From NCBI GenBank assembly GCA_019637265.1, contig JAHBVY010000001.1, positions 1,364,001 through 1,428,000 on the forward strand: a stretch of 64,000 nucleotides of DNA, in the 5' to 3' direction. Shown here piece after piece: positions 1 through 9,299 of the stretch. This DNA is from Polyangiaceae bacterium. GTDB lineage: Bacteria > Myxococcota_A > Polyangia > Polyangiales > Polyangiaceae. The stretch's first letter is position 1; each line of letters begins with the position of its first letter. The translations under genes and the position numbers were made by a program. The notes under the pieces were generated by a model. That model had not been told where the DNA came from, searched no databases, and saw only the letters and a list, made by a program, of their open reading frames with translations.

Positions 1-870
1 ACGCTGAGTGGTGGCGAGGCTCGCGTGCCCCAAGAGCTCTTGGATGGCTCGCAAGTCGGCGCCGCCCTCCAGCATGTGGGTGGCGCAGGTGTGGCGCAGG
101 GTGTGGGGGTGCACCCGCGCCTGCCCCGTGGCGAGCGCGCCATAGCGCTGCACCACGTGCTGCACGCTGCGCACCCCGAGCCGCTGCCCGAAGCGGTTCA
201 ACAGCAGCGCCGTGGGGTGCAGCGCGCCCGTCTTGGGGTGCGCGAAGGCGGCGCGCACCGTCAGGTAAGCATCCAAAGCGCGGCGGGCGGCGCGCCCGAG
301 CGGCACCACGCGCTCCTTGTTGCCCTTACCGAGCACCCGCACGCTGTCATCCTGCGGTCCCCGCGCGTCGAGCTGGAAGTCGCCGAGCGACAGCCCTTGA
401 AGCTCCGAGAGGCGCACCCCAGCGCCGTACAAGAGCTCCAAGATCAAGGTGTCGCGCAGCACCTCGCGCTCGGGGCGCGCGGCGGCGGAGGGCGCCTCCA
501 TCAGCTCACGCGCCGCGTCCACCCCCAGGAAGTCAGGTAACCTGCGGCGAGCCTTGGGTGAGGCCAACAGCTGGGCGGGGTTGTTCGCGATCAACCCGCG
601 CCGCTCGAAGTAGTCGAAGGCGGTGCGCAGGGCGCTCAGCTGCCGTGCCAGGGTGACCGGCTTCACCTGCTGGGCGCGCTCGGCGAGCCAGCGCCGGAGC
701 GTCAGCTTGTTCACCTGCGCGAGGGTGGGCTCCGCGCCCGAGAGTTTTTGGAGGTGCGCCGCCAGCTGCTCCAAGTCGCGCGCGTACGCCGCCTGCGTGT
801 GCCGAGACACGCGCCGCTCGTGCGCGAGGTGCGCTTGGAACTCGGCGAGCAAGGCTCTCAGGCTAGCCAC
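1..870 (-). CDS. xerC: Tyrosine recombinase XerC (C-terminus cut off by window edge)
   Basis: Site-specific tyrosine recombinase, expected to resolve chromosome dimers at dif together with XerD. The 290 visible codons contain the N-terminal SAM-like core-binding domain (about residues 5-95, ending in the LSALRTAFDYF helix typical of XerC) and most of the catalytic domain: Arg in GAGVRLSEL, Lys in GKGNKERVVPL, the HTLRHTCATHML box and LLGHASLATTQ. The window ends exactly before the codon expected to be the nucleophilic Tyr. The start is a GTG at 868-870 that lies 13 bp inside the end of the upstream membrane-protein gene, which suggests translational coupling. XerC is preferred over XerD from the wording of the N-terminal domain; this is inference. 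Confidence 0.9.
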   Translation of the reverse strand, partial: MASLRALLAEFQAHLAHERRVSRHTQAAYARDLEQLAAHLQKLSGAEPTLAQVNKLTLRRWLAERAQQVKPVTLARQLSALRTAFDYFERRGLIANNPAQLLASPKARRRLPDFLGVDAARELMEAPSAAARPEREVLRDTLILELLYGAGVRLSELQGLSLGDFQLDARGPQDDSVRVLGKGNKERVVPLGRAARRALDAYLTVRAAFAHPKTGALHPTALLLNRFGQRLGVRSVQHVVQRYGALATGQARVHPHTLRHTCATHMLEGGADLRAIQELLGHASLATTQR

Positions 871-1547
871 ACCGCGAGAGTCCAACACAACACGCCGACG
901 AGGGCCAAGCTCCCGCCCACCGCGAAGGCGCGGCGGCGGATCCTGCCGCGCGCGTCCACCCCCGAGATGGCGAGCGCCGCGAGGCCGATCGCGGTGAGCG
1001 CGAACCCGAGGCCGAGCACCAAGATCCAGCGTGGGCGCGGGCTGAGATCCATCGTGAGCTGATCCAGCGCGCGCCGCTGCGCCTCGGGATCTTTCGCGCC
1101 TTGGGTGGCGAGCCGCGCCAGCGCCCGATCGGCGCGCGCCAGCTCCTCTGCGCGAGGCGTCCACACGCTCTTCGTCTCGAGCGCCGCCGAGCGCACGCTG
1201 CGCCAGGCCTCCGCCGCGAGCTCTGGATCGCCCTTCGACTCCGAGCCCAGCGCGATCGCCTGCAAGCGCGCGTAGGCATGATCCACGTGGGGCGCGCCCG
1301 GCGCGTAAGCCGTGGCCGCGCGACGCGCGAAGAGCAGCGAGCGCCGGAGCTCCCCTTGATGGAACGCGGCGTCGCTCTCTCGGAGCGCCGCCTCGCCCTC
1401 CGTGATGGTACGCCAGGTGAGTAGCGCCATCCCCAGCACCGCGAGCATGAGCGACAGCGCCACCCCGCGCAGCACGCGGCTCCGCACCGCCACACCGGGA
1501 GGTGGTGCCGCGTCGAGCGCGTCGCGAGGGTCCAGGGGGGGCGCCAT
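858..1547 (-). CDS. Two-helix membrane protein of unknown function
   Basis: Not recognised as a named family. 229 aa. A hydrophobic helix at about residues 30-48 and a second one near 175-193, followed by a possible third at the C-terminus, flank a charged Ala/Arg/Glu-rich segment (about 50-165) that looks helical, like a TPR- or coiled-coil-like periplasmic loop. It lies 45 bp after the ABC-2 permease gene and overlaps the xerC start, so the three are probably one operon. A role as an accessory subunit of the permease is possible from position only. Confidence 0.75.
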   Translation of the reverse strand: MAPPLDPRDALDAAPPPGVAVRSRVLRGVALSLMLAVLGMALLTWRTITEGEAALRESDAAFHQGELRRSLLFARRAATAYAPGAPHVDHAYARLQAIALGSESKGDPELAAEAWRSVRSAALETKSVWTPRAEELARADRALARLATQGAKDPEAQRRALDQLTMDLSPRPRWILVLGLGFALTAIGLAALAISGVDARGRIRRRAFAVGGSLALVGVLCWTLAVWLA

Positions 1548-1592
1548 GTCTTAGAGCAAGCCTCGCTGAGAGCCGCGGGGAGGTGCCACGCC

Positions 1593-2522
1593 TCAGAGGA
1601 AGTCGCGCCGGCGGAAGATGAGGCTCGCCACCGCGAGCAGCCCCACGCTCCACGCGAGCGCCTGCCCCGCGGCGAGGAGCAGGTAGCCGAAGAGCGGCTC
1701 CCCCGACTCACCAGTGAGCAGCGGCCGCGGCGGCACGTACAGCATCAGGTTGGGCACCACCCAGGCGAGCCCCTCCCCCAGCTGCTTCACGAAGGAGCCG
1801 AACACGCGCTCCGGCATCTTCGCCAAGGTGTCCGCGCTGCGCCCCACCAAGAACACGCCGAAGGTGAACACGGCCGTCAGGAAAGGTGACGAGAACGAAG
1901 CGAACAGGGTAGCGATGGCGGTGACGATCATCACCTCTTGCAAGGTGAGCAGGCAGGACAGCGCGATCACGCGGCGTTCGTCCGGCGCCCCATCGCTGAG
2001 CAGCACGCCCAAGGCGAGCAGCAGGGCGGCGCCGAAGATGGGCAGGTAGGTCCGCGCGCGCGGCGCGCGCCAGGCGACGATCGTCAGCGCGGCGATGACC
2101 CCCGGCCCCGCCGCGAGGCACAGCGCCGCCGAGCGCCCCGTCATGAACCCGAGCGCGATGAGCAGGCCCCCGGCGTTCGCCGCGATGAACACCGCCACCG
2201 TGAGCAAGGTGCCGATGTATTTTCCAAGCAGGTATTCCCAGCGATGGATCGGCCGCGTGAGGATCGGGAACAGCGTCTTCAGCTCGAGCTCGCGGTAGAG
2301 CGAGCTGGCGCCCAGCACCACGGCGACCACGATGCCATACACGGAGATCGACGCCGCCCCGAGATCGCTCACCACGCGCAGCCGCGAGCGCGACGCGAAC
2401 TCCCCCACCACGAAGGCGTAAGCCGCGGTCGCCACCGCGAGCCCGAACAGCCCGTGCAGCACCCGCGCCCGCACCGCCTCGCGGTACGTGTTCAGCATGA
2501 TGATGCCTGGCCTGCCGAGCAT
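1593..2522 (-). CDS. ABC-2 type transporter permease
   Basis: Integral membrane subunit of an ABC-2 exporter, of the type with six transmembrane helices (GldF/NosY-like). The opening, LNTYREAVRARVLHGLF, is typical of the interface helix of these permeases, and RELELKTLFPILTRPIHRWEYLLGK is the conserved loop after helix 2 (residues about 75-100; shown here only in part as a motif description). The substrate is unknown. No ATPase gene lies next to it: the gene upstream on this strand is a lipoprotein, so the ATP-binding partner must be elsewhere. The ATG at residue 9 (2498) has a better-placed AGG than the first ATG and may be the true start. Confidence 0.85.
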   Translation of the reverse strand: MLGRPGIIMLNTYREAVRARVLHGLFGLAVATAAYAFVVGEFASRSRLRVVSDLGAASISVYGIVVAVVLGASSLYRELELKTLFPILTRPIHRWEYLLGKYIGTLLTVAVFIAANAGGLLIALGFMTGRSAALCLAAGPGVIAALTIVAWRAPRARTYLPIFGAALLLALGVLLSDGAPDERRVIALSCLLTLQEVMIVTAIATLFASFSSPFLTAVFTFGVFLVGRSADTLAKMPERVFGSFVKQLGEGLAWVVPNLMLYVPPRPLLTGESGEPLFGYLLLAAGQALAWSVGLLAVASLIFRRRDFL

Positions 2523-2574
2523 GAGCGCCGTGAGCTTTACCCCCTGACGTCGCGAACGGTGGATTTTTTAGCGC

Positions 2575-4719
2575 TCAAGGCGGCGCGACGAACACATCCA
2601 GGTACCACGGCCCCGAGTCGCGGTTGTAGCCGTCCACCTGCACGAAATACTCCCCTGCGTCGAGCTCCAGGTCCAGGTAGGAGCGGCCAGGCACGTAGCC
2701 CGCCGCGCAGCCACGCGGGACCTCGGTGCCGGGGCAGTCGGGGCCGCGGCGCACGTTGAGCAGCGTCTGATAGCCGCTCCCCTGCATGTCGAAGATCACC
2801 CGGCGCCGCTCAGGTAAAACGAGGCGCAGCATCTGGTCCGCCGCGCCCCCCGCAGGCTGCGCGCCGAGATCACAGCCCGCCGCGTAGTCCGCGTTGGCGT
2901 TCGCCGTGTTGCCCTGGAAAAAGCCACCCTCGGGCGGGATCAGGATGGCCTCCTCACAGGTGTCGGCGAAGGCCACCAGGCTGGGCACCCCCGCCGGTCG
3001 ACGGAGCGCGGTGACCTCCACCGGCGCGCCGCGCGCGCTCTTCAGCACCACTTGGTAGTCACCCGCCGCCAGCGCGTGGCGCCGGAGCCGCACCGGGGAG
3101 CTGCCGCGCTCACACGCGAGCTCGGCGCCGCACACCTCGCCCTGCGCGGCGTCGAGCAGCGCCACCGCCCCGGTGTCCCCCGCGGACACGCGCTGGGTCA
3201 GCATCAGGTCGCTCGGCGCCATGAGGGTGAGCCCGTACACCGCGTCCGCGCCGCTCGTGAGGCAGCTGAGCTCCACGTCGCTGGTGTGGTCATCCATACT
3301 AACCGCCTGGGGCACGCCCAGGGTGAGCTGGGGCGGCGACTCACAGCTCTCGTCCTCCGGCGGCACGCTGGGGAGGCTCGCCTCCACCACGAAGTCCACC
3401 TCGGTGGGCGCGGTCGCCGACACCGCGACGTAGTAGTCGCCCGCCGGCAGCGCGCGCGCGAACAGCGAGGGCGACGGCCCCGTCTGGCAGGTGAGCTCCG
3501 CGCCCAGGCCCACGCACGGCTCGCGGCGGAGCGAGAGCTGGGGTTGCCCCACGCCGTCCAAGCTGAACGCGAACACCCGCACGTCGCTCGGCTGGGGCAG
3601 CGTGAAGCGATACACGAGCTCCCCCACCGCCACGCTGCAGCGGCTCTCCACGTCCTTCTTCACCCCGACCACCTGCGCCGTCACCGGCTCGCCCACGGCG
3701 ATGAGCTGCGCGGTGCCGCAGGTCTCGTTGCTCGGCGCGGTCGATGCCTCGCGGAAACGCACCGTCAGGTCGTGGCTCTGACCACTCGGCGAGAACAGGT
3801 ACAGCGGGTGAGCGCCGGCGGGCAGCGAGCGCGCCCAGAGCCGCGCGAAGTGCTCCCCCGTTTGAGTGGGCACCGCGGCGTCACAGGCGAGCTCACTGCT
3901 CGGGTCGCCGCACAGCGCGGCGAGGGCCAGCGCGCTCGGCTGGCTCGAGCGCAGTAAGACGTCCACGTCCGAGAGCTCGCTCGTCACGATCGCCGCCACC
4001 ACGTCGACGTGCCCCGGGTCGGAGCACACCGAGCCGTGATCGCGCTCGGCGCCGGCGGTGCTCATCCGGTAGGTCCCCGGGGCGTCGATGGTCAGGGCAT
4101 CTGCACAATCATCGTGGGCGCGCGCGGCGCAGTCCTCCTCGTCGATCTCGCCGTCGCAGTCGTCGTCCACCCCGTTGTCACACACCTCGAGTGCCAGGCT
4201 CGAGACGGCGGGGTTCGTGTCGTTGCAGTCGCCGCCGCCGCAGTTCTTGTCGGGGTCCCCGTCGCCGTCGGCGTCGCGCGGCGCGTGGACGCAGGTCTGC
4301 GTCTCCTCCACGCAGGCGTCGATGGTGCAGGTGTCATTGTCAGAACAACTGATGGGTTCCCCCTCCACGCAGCCGAGCAAGCGATCGCAGCGCTCGAGGC
4401 CGTCGCAGTACACCGCGTCGAAACACAGGCTGTCATCGGGCGTGTGACGGCAGCGCAGGTACACCGGATCACAGCGGTCGATGGTGCAGGCGATGCCATC
4501 GTCACACTGACCATCGTCCACGCAGGGGGCGCCGAGGTCGGGCGGGGTGGCGTCGGCGCCGCTGTCCGGGGGCGCGGCGTCGGTGGCGGCGTCGCTGTCG
4601 TTTTGGATCGGCGCGGGGACGCGACCGCTGCCACAGCCGAGCGTCAGGTGCGCGGCGAGCAGGGCCGTGAGGAGGCTCCCACTCGAGGGCCGCGAGGCGC
4701 GCCAAACTGTTGAACCCAT
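2575..4719 (-). CDS. Lipoprotein with Cys-rich, MopE-type and four PPC-like repeat modules
   Basis: Surface or periplasmic lipoprotein of 714 aa. The signal peptide ends in the lipobox LTLGC (around residue 30). Then follow an Asp/Ala/Pro-rich linker, a Cys-rich module with repeated CxxDxC spacing, and a MopE-type metal-binding motif (DADGDGDP, then DCNDTNP and EVCDNGVDDDCDGEID). The rest consists of four repeats of about 120 aa, each opening with a conserved Cys (DDCADA, NETCGTA, DESCESP, DTCEEA) and resembling pre-peptidase C-terminal (PPC) beta-sandwich domains. The frame stays open far upstream, but there it is antisense to the next gene; the ATG at 4719 directly precedes the signal peptide. 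It is divergent from the pseudo-kinase gene with only 33 bp between. The ligand is unknown. Confidence 0.85.
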   Translation of the reverse strand: MGSTVWRASRPSSGSLLTALLAAHLTLGCGSGRVPAPIQNDSDAATDAAPPDSGADATPPDLGAPCVDDGQCDDGIACTIDRCDPVYLRCRHTPDDSLCFDAVYCDGLERCDRLLGCVEGEPISCSDNDTCTIDACVEETQTCVHAPRDADGDGDPDKNCGGGDCNDTNPAVSSLALEVCDNGVDDDCDGEIDEEDCAARAHDDCADALTIDAPGTYRMSTAGAERDHGSVCSDPGHVDVVAAIVTSELSDVDVLLRSSQPSALALAALCGDPSSELACDAAVPTQTGEHFARLWARSLPAGAHPLYLFSPSGQSHDLTVRFREASTAPSNETCGTAQLIAVGEPVTAQVVGVKKDVESRCSVAVGELVYRFTLPQPSDVRVFAFSLDGVGQPQLSLRREPCVGLGAELTCQTGPSPSLFARALPAGDYYVAVSATAPTEVDFVVEASLPSVPPEDESCESPPQLTLGVPQAVSMDDHTSDVELSCLTSGADAVYGLTLMAPSDLMLTQRVSAGDTGAVALLDAAQGEVCGAELACERGSSPVRLRRHALAAGDYQVVLKSARGAPVEVTALRRPAGVPSLVAFADTCEEAILIPPEGGFFQGNTANANADYAAGCDLGAQPAGGAADQMLRLVLPERRRVIFDMQGSGYQTLLNVRRGPDCPGTEVPRGCAAGYVPGRSYLDLELDAGEYFVQVDGYNRDSGPWYLDVFVAPP

Positions 4720-4752
4720 GGCACCCAAAGCCTGGCATGATCCGGCGCGCCG

Positions 4753-6111
4753 ATGGGAAACGACCGACTCACCCGCCAAGAACTGAGCTGGCTCCTGGCG
4801 CAGGAGGCTCGCGGCGCCGCCCAGTCGCTCCGCCACGGCGTCACCGCGCTGAGTGTCCAGCCGCCCAGCATCCAGCCGTCCGTCAACCCGGCGCCCAGCC
4901 TGCCGGAGGTGGCGATCCTGGGCGCGGCGCCCGGCGGCGTGGAGACGACGCTCGACGCGTTGGACGACGCCATCGCCTTGCTGTCGGATCTCCAGTCCAC
5001 CCCGAGCCGGCGCGGGCGCATCGACCTCGCGGCGCTGCTCTGCGACGTTGCGCCCGAGGCGCGCATCTCGCTGCACCACCTCGGCCTCGCACCCGGCGCG
5101 GGCACCGAGGTGTTCGGTGACGAGGCGGCGCTGCGCCGCATGCTCCAGGTGCTGGTCACCCAGGGCCAGGCGCAGCTCGCGGAGGCGCCCGAGCTCGAGA
5201 TCCGCCGCGATGGGAGCGAGGTGCGGATCACCGTGGTGCTCGGCCCCGACGCTCAGGCGCTCGGCAGCACCGAGCAGCGCTGGCTGAGCCGCATGGCGAC
5301 GCGCCACGGTGGGCGGCTGGAGCTCGACGGCGGCACGCAGTCGCTCATGCTCCCGGCGGACTCGAGCGCGGAGGAGCTGGGGGAGCTGCGGCGCGAGCTG
5401 GAGCAGGCGCAGCAACTCGGCGAGGTCTACGCCCGCGAGCTCGCGGCCGCCTTCTCCGCTGGCGATCTGCCGCGCACGAGCGCCAGCCCCGCCGCCCCAC
5501 GCCAAGATCTCGCGCCGCTCGTCGCCATGGCTCGAACCCTCGCGCGCCCCCTGCGCGAGCTGTTCACCAGCCTGCGCCACCTCTCGGAGGCCGAGCCCGG
5601 AGGCCCGCTCGAGGGCCCTGTCTCCACTGGCTACGAGCTCATCGGGGAGCTCTCACGGCTCGCCGCGCTGGACACCAGCGCCGGCGAGACACAGCTCGAT
5701 CTCTCGACGGTCGCGGCAGCGGCGGTCGAGCAAGCCGGCGCGCGCGCCGCGCGCCACGCGGTGAAGCTCGAGCTCGAGGCCGAAGGCGGGCCCACCCTGA
5801 GCTCACGCGGCGAGCCACTCACGCTGTTGATCCGCGCGCTGCTCGATCACGCGATCGCCGCCACGCCCGCGGGCGGCGCCGTCCAGCTCCGCGTGGAGGC
5901 GAGCGCGCGGCGGATCACGGTGCAAGACGGTGGCCCCGCCATCCCCAGCGCGAGCTGGGCGGAGCTGGCCTCGGGCGCGGTGGATCCCGCCTCGATGGGG
6001 CGCCCCTCCGGCAGCTGGCTCCTGGTTGCGAGCGCGCTGGCGGCGGACCTCGGCGCGAGCCTGACCCTCGAAGAAGGCGCCGCCTTCGAGCTCTCACTCA
6101 GCTGGCGCTGA
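4753..6111 (+). CDS. Tandem pseudo-histidine kinase (two degenerate HK cores)
   Basis: 452 aa, cytoplasmic, no membrane helix. Two successive modules resemble histidine kinase DHp plus ATPase cores. Module 1 (about 1-185): the H-box position reads LAQEARG (Q17 where His is expected), and there are weak N-box (DEAALRRMLQVL) and final HGGRLELDGG motifs, with no D-box or G-box. Module 2 (about 250-450): the H-box reads ARTLARPL (R261 in place of His), with a weak N-box (LIRALLDHAIAATPAGG) and a remnant D-box VQDGGPAIP. A coiled-coil-like Leu/Glu segment joins them. Neither module should autophosphorylate, so a scaffold or dimerisation-partner role is inferred. The next gene, convergent, encodes a stand-alone receiver. 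Family assignment rests on pattern, not on a search. Confidence 0.7.
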   Translation: MGNDRLTRQELSWLLAQEARGAAQSLRHGVTALSVQPPSIQPSVNPAPSLPEVAILGAAPGGVETTLDALDDAIALLSDLQSTPSRRGRIDLAALLCDVAPEARISLHHLGLAPGAGTEVFGDEAALRRMLQVLVTQGQAQLAEAPELEIRRDGSEVRITVVLGPDAQALGSTEQRWLSRMATRHGGRLELDGGTQSLMLPADSSAEELGELRRELEQAQQLGEVYARELAAAFSAGDLPRTSASPAAPRQDLAPLVAMARTLARPLRELFTSLRHLSEAEPGGPLEGPVSTGYELIGELSRLAALDTSAGETQLDLSTVAAAAVEQAGARAARHAVKLELEAEGGPTLSSRGEPLTLLIRALLDHAIAATPAGGAVQLRVEASARRITVQDGGPAIPSASWAELASGAVDPASMGRPSGSWLLVASALAADLGASLTLEEGAAFELSLSWR

Positions 6112-6114
6112 GTG

Positions 6115-6136
6115 GGGGCGAATGATGATTCGCCCC
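6115..6136. terminator. Hairpin between convergent genes
   Basis: A perfect 9-bp stem (GGGGCGAAT/ATTCGCCCC) with loop GATG begins four bases after the TGA of the pseudo-kinase gene. No T-tract follows on the plus strand, so it is terminator-like but not a canonical intrinsic terminator. It could serve either convergent gene. Confidence 0.5.
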
Positions 6137-6236
6137 TACAGCGTGATGCCGCGCGGAAAGGCGCCGGGACTAAGTAGGATGACTGACTATTCACCCCTAT
6201 CACCCACCCGGCGACTCCAAACCCGCCCGCGGCACG

Positions 6237-6611
6237 TCAGTCCTCGATCTGCGCCCGGAGGCGATCGATCTCCTTCAGCAGGGCGATGGGGCTGAAGGGC
6301 TTGGTGTAGTAAGCGGTGGCGCCCGCCGCGGCGGCCTTGGCGCGCGACTCCTGATCATCCAACGCGCTGATGATCACCACGGGCACCTTGCTGGTCGTCG
6401 GATCCGTGCGCAGCCGGCGGCACACCTCGAAGCCGTCGTACTGCCCCGGGAGCATCAGATCGAGAAGCACCACGTCCGGCGGATCGATGCTCGCCACGTC
6501 GATCCCCTTGGCGCCGTTGGGCACCGCCACCACGTCGTAGCCGCGCGCCCGCACCAAGGCCTCGATCATTTTCCGGATCGAGTCCTGATCCTCGACGACC
6601 AAGATCCGCAT
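6237..6611 (-). CDS. Stand-alone response regulator receiver (CheY-like)
   Basis: 124 aa single receiver domain without an output domain. The acidic pocket is VVEDQD, the phospho-acceptor is D51 (VVLLDLMLPG), the switch Ser is in VVIISALDD and the Lys is in YYTKPF. The start is ATG 6611, preceded by GGGAGAGC; a longer in-frame reading lacks similarity to receivers. It is convergent with the tandem pseudo-kinase gene; a functional link is plausible from position but not shown. Confidence 0.9.
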   Translation of the reverse strand: MRILVVEDQDSIRKMIEALVRARGYDVVAVPNGAKGIDVASIDPPDVVLLDLMLPGQYDGFEVCRRLRTDPTTSKVPVVIISALDDQESRAKAAAAGATAYYTKPFSPIALLKEIDRLRAQIED

Positions 6612-6925
6612 GCTCTCCCAGCATGCAGCCCCGGGACCACCTCGGCCAAGCCTTTTGTGTCGAGACGCTCTCACCGCGCGCAGCGGCTTACTTCAGCGGA
6701 CGCCAGGGACTGGGGCGGCGCCGAGCAGCGCGCTGCCAAACCCCCAAAAAACCCACGCGCCACGCTCCCGAACACGACAGACCTTCGCCCGCAGGCGAAG
6801 CCGAGCCCAGCGTCAGCGGAGCGCACTCATAGAGCCCGCGGCGCTGCGGAGGATGGTGGCGCTACAACGGATGGCGGCGCTGCAGAGGATGCTGGAGCGC
6901 TGCGGCGCCTTCGCTTCCGCGCGGA
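6612..6925. other. Intergenic stretch with tandem repeat, G5T3 motif and small hairpin
   Basis: No gene supported. It holds a TTTTTTGGGGGTTTGGC motif on the minus strand (about 6735-6750), a 7-bp hairpin CTTCGCC/GGCGAAG at 6783-6800 downstream of the TerB-like gene, and an 18-bp tandem repeat at 6840-6905. Confidence 0.6.
6840..6905. repeat. 18-bp tandem repeat, 3.5 units
   Basis: Units begin GGCGCTGC and end GGATG plus one or two bases (6840-6857, 6858-6875, 6876-6893, then a partial unit). The middle unit is the most diverged. The array lies just past the stop of the TerB-like gene (minus strand). Confidence 0.7.
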
Positions 6926-7312
6926 TCAATCGAGCAGGTTCAGGAGCTTCTTCGCGCGCTCGGAGGCGGCGTTCAAGAGCCCCGACGCCTCGGCCCCCGG
7001 GATGCCAAGCACCTCGCACAGCGACTCGAGCATCTTCAGCTCGCTGTCCGCCTGCTCCCCATCGATGTAGGTGAGGAGCACGGCGTGCTGCAGCAGCAGC
7101 CGGCGGTCGTCGTAGCTGAGATCGGCGACCGGCACGTCGGCCAGGCGCTTCTCCGTCGCGGCGTAAGCGCGGATCTCAGCGGCCTCGCTCCGCGACGCCC
7201 CGAAGGCCTCCAGCAAAGCGTCGATCACTTCCCGCTCCTCCGCGGCGACGCGCCCATCTGCCCAGGCCACCGCACACAGACCCTTGAGGATCGCCATGTT
7301 CTGCTCGTGCAT
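6926..7312 (-). CDS. TerB-family (TerB-like) protein
   Basis: 128 aa all-helical protein of the TerB fold. The first half has AVAWADGRVAAEEREVIDAL, the hallmark acidic helix hairpin, and the second half has a related motif, LLTYIDGEQADSELKMLES. In other TerB proteins these acidic loops bind divalent metal. No tellurite-resistance genes are nearby, and many TerB-like proteins have other or unknown roles. A second ATG at residue 6 is an alternative start. Confidence 0.8.
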   Translation of the reverse strand: MHEQNMAILKGLCAVAWADGRVAAEEREVIDALLEAFGASRSEAAEIRAYAATEKRLADVPVADLSYDDRRLLLQHAVLLTYIDGEQADSELKMLESLCEVLGIPGAEASGLLNAASERAKKLLNLLD

Positions 7313-7357
7313 GGGGCGGAGGATCGCACACCTTCGTCGCAGGTCAATGCAGCTTCA

Positions 7358-7660
7358 TCACGGCAGCTCCACCACGGTCACCTCGCCGCGGCGCAGCATC
7401 TCCGGGGTCAACGGCTGCTCTCGGCGCTCGCCCCCCACCCGATACTGAAGTGAGCCCGGCTCCTGGCAGGCGACCGCCAGCTCGGCCCCGTTCGGCGCCG
7501 GCCGCGTGAGCCCCGCGCCCACCAGCGACGCCTCCTCCACCGGCGCCGCGTACACCACGCGCACCGCGCAAATCCCGGCGCTTTTCCCCGCAAAATACTG
7601 AGGCTCGAGCCACCAAGCCAAGAGCAGGCCCAGCACACCCAGCCCCAGCGCCCCCCGCAT
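7358..7660 (-). CDS. Small single-pass membrane or secreted protein
   Basis: 100 aa, unrecognised. The N-terminus MRGALGLGVLGLLLAWWLEP is a membrane anchor or uncleaved signal. The remainder is a small mostly beta-like domain with two Cys (one in GICAVR, one in AVACQEPG) that might form a disulfide outside the cytoplasm. The frame is open further upstream, but the hydrophobic start at 7660 is the natural choice. It follows the 481-aa gene by about 200 bp on the same strand. Confidence 0.6.
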   Translation of the reverse strand: MRGALGLGVLGLLLAWWLEPQYFAGKSAGICAVRVVYAAPVEEASLVGAGLTRPAPNGAELAVACQEPGSLQYRVGGERREQPLTPEMLRRGEVTVVELP

Positions 7661-7857
7661 GAGACCACCACCCGCGAGCCGCCCTCCGCCACCCGGGTGC
7701 GCGCTCACGGTGCGCCTCCAGGCCGTGCTCGTGGTGGCACCACCCCTACCCTTCGCGCGCTGGAGCACCGCCGCGCGCTGCTCGTCAGCCCTGGGCTGCG
7801 GAGGTGAGCACTGCGCGCTCGCCACGCGCCCTGCCGCTGCCTAGCGCTCGGCCACAC

Positions 7858-9299
7858 CTAGCGCTCGGCCACGCGCGGCGCGAGCGGCGTCAGGTCGATG
7901 CCCGCCATCGACTTCAACACCCGGCTGAGCTCGAGATCACTGCGCGTCTCTGCCACCTGGAAACCCGTGAGCAGCTCTTGGACGTCGCTCTGACGATCGC
8001 GCACCTGGCTCGACCCAAGCGCCCGTGGACCCAACGGTTCGAGGGTTTGGGGGTTTGGCGTGGCGCTGGACGCCGAGCGCGGGGCGACGATGGGCGCCAG
8101 CATGGAGGCCACGCTCGGCTCCGCTCGTGGCTCTCGTGATGGCGCCGAGCGGGGCGCCTCACCAGGCGTGTGAAGGCTCGCGCCCAGCTGCTCTGAGTCA
8201 GCTCTACTGCTCATCTGGCGGGGGCTGAAGTCAGCTTCACTGTGCATCTGAGGCGGCTCGAAGTCGGCTTCACTGTCTACCTGGAGCTCGAAGCCGCCCG
8301 CGCCCTCGAAGCCCTGCGCCAGCTCCGCCACGGGCACGCGCTCCGTGGCGTCGCCGTCCGCGAGCAGCAGGCCGTCGATGGGTGACTCCACCTCCGCGAA
8401 GGCGAGCGCCTCACGCTCACGGCGCCGCGCGACGGCGGGCTGTTGACAGGTGAGCTCATCATCCGTGGCGGCGAACGTCGGTACCCGCGGCGCGCGCGGC
8501 ACCTCGGGCGCCCACAGCACGTCGGGCGGCGGCGGCGCAGGGTCCGTCTGCGCGAGATCGGTGCGCGGGGTGTCGCCGCGGAGATCGCTGGGCGGCACCT
8601 CGCTCCGCCGTGGGTCGCTGCGCGGCGCATCACTTCGTGGCGCATCACTTCGCGGCGCGGGCGAAACCGCGTGGCTCTGTAGAGCGCGGGGCGCGCGGTG
8701 TGACGCCTGGTCGCGCGCGCGCATCGTGGCGTCACCCCGCCGGTTCCAAGCTGGCGCCTCCGTCACGTCCGCCACCCGTGGAGACGCCACGCGCTGCGGC
8801 CGCTCGAGGGCCGGCGCGCGCGGCGCCACACGCCCCTCGGCCGCGTGACCCTGAACCGGCGCCACGCGACCTGGCTCCGCGTTCGCCTCCGCGAGGCTCG
8901 GCAACGCCGCGCTCACCTCTCGACTCAGCCGCGACAGCGCGCGCCGCGCGGCCGCGCGGTTCACCGGGATGAGCCCGGCCTCCAGCTCACGCACCAGCTC
9001 CGCCACGCCGCCCGAGCGCCGCGTCGCGCGCAGCAACGCGGGGGGTAGCGGGCGCGACACCCCGAGCAGCTCGCCCAGGTAGGTGCGGAGCAGCTCCCCG
9101 CAGCGCTCGCTCTCACACGCCGCGCCGCGCCCGACGCTCACCTCACCGCGCTCGTCCAGCGTGAGGTCCGCCGCCTCGAAGCCGCGCGGCGCCTTGAGCA
9201 GCTGATCGGCCGCCGCCAGGATCAAATACCCCGCTACCTCGCCCGCCACTGAAGCGCGCCGCGCCTCCGCCGCCAAGATGATCTGCGAAAGGTTGACCG

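Noticed and set aside
1593-2522. Complete ABC transporter locus
   Set aside because: No ATP-binding protein gene lies nearby; only the permease is supported.
4720-5580. Upstream extension of the lipoprotein frame (over 280 extra codons)
   Set aside because: It runs antisense through the pseudo-kinase gene; the signal peptide begins at 4719.
8041-8060. G5T3 motif at 8046-8059 as a regulatory site
   Set aside because: It is inside a coding region and antisense to it; likely part of codons, so not counted as a 3'-end element.
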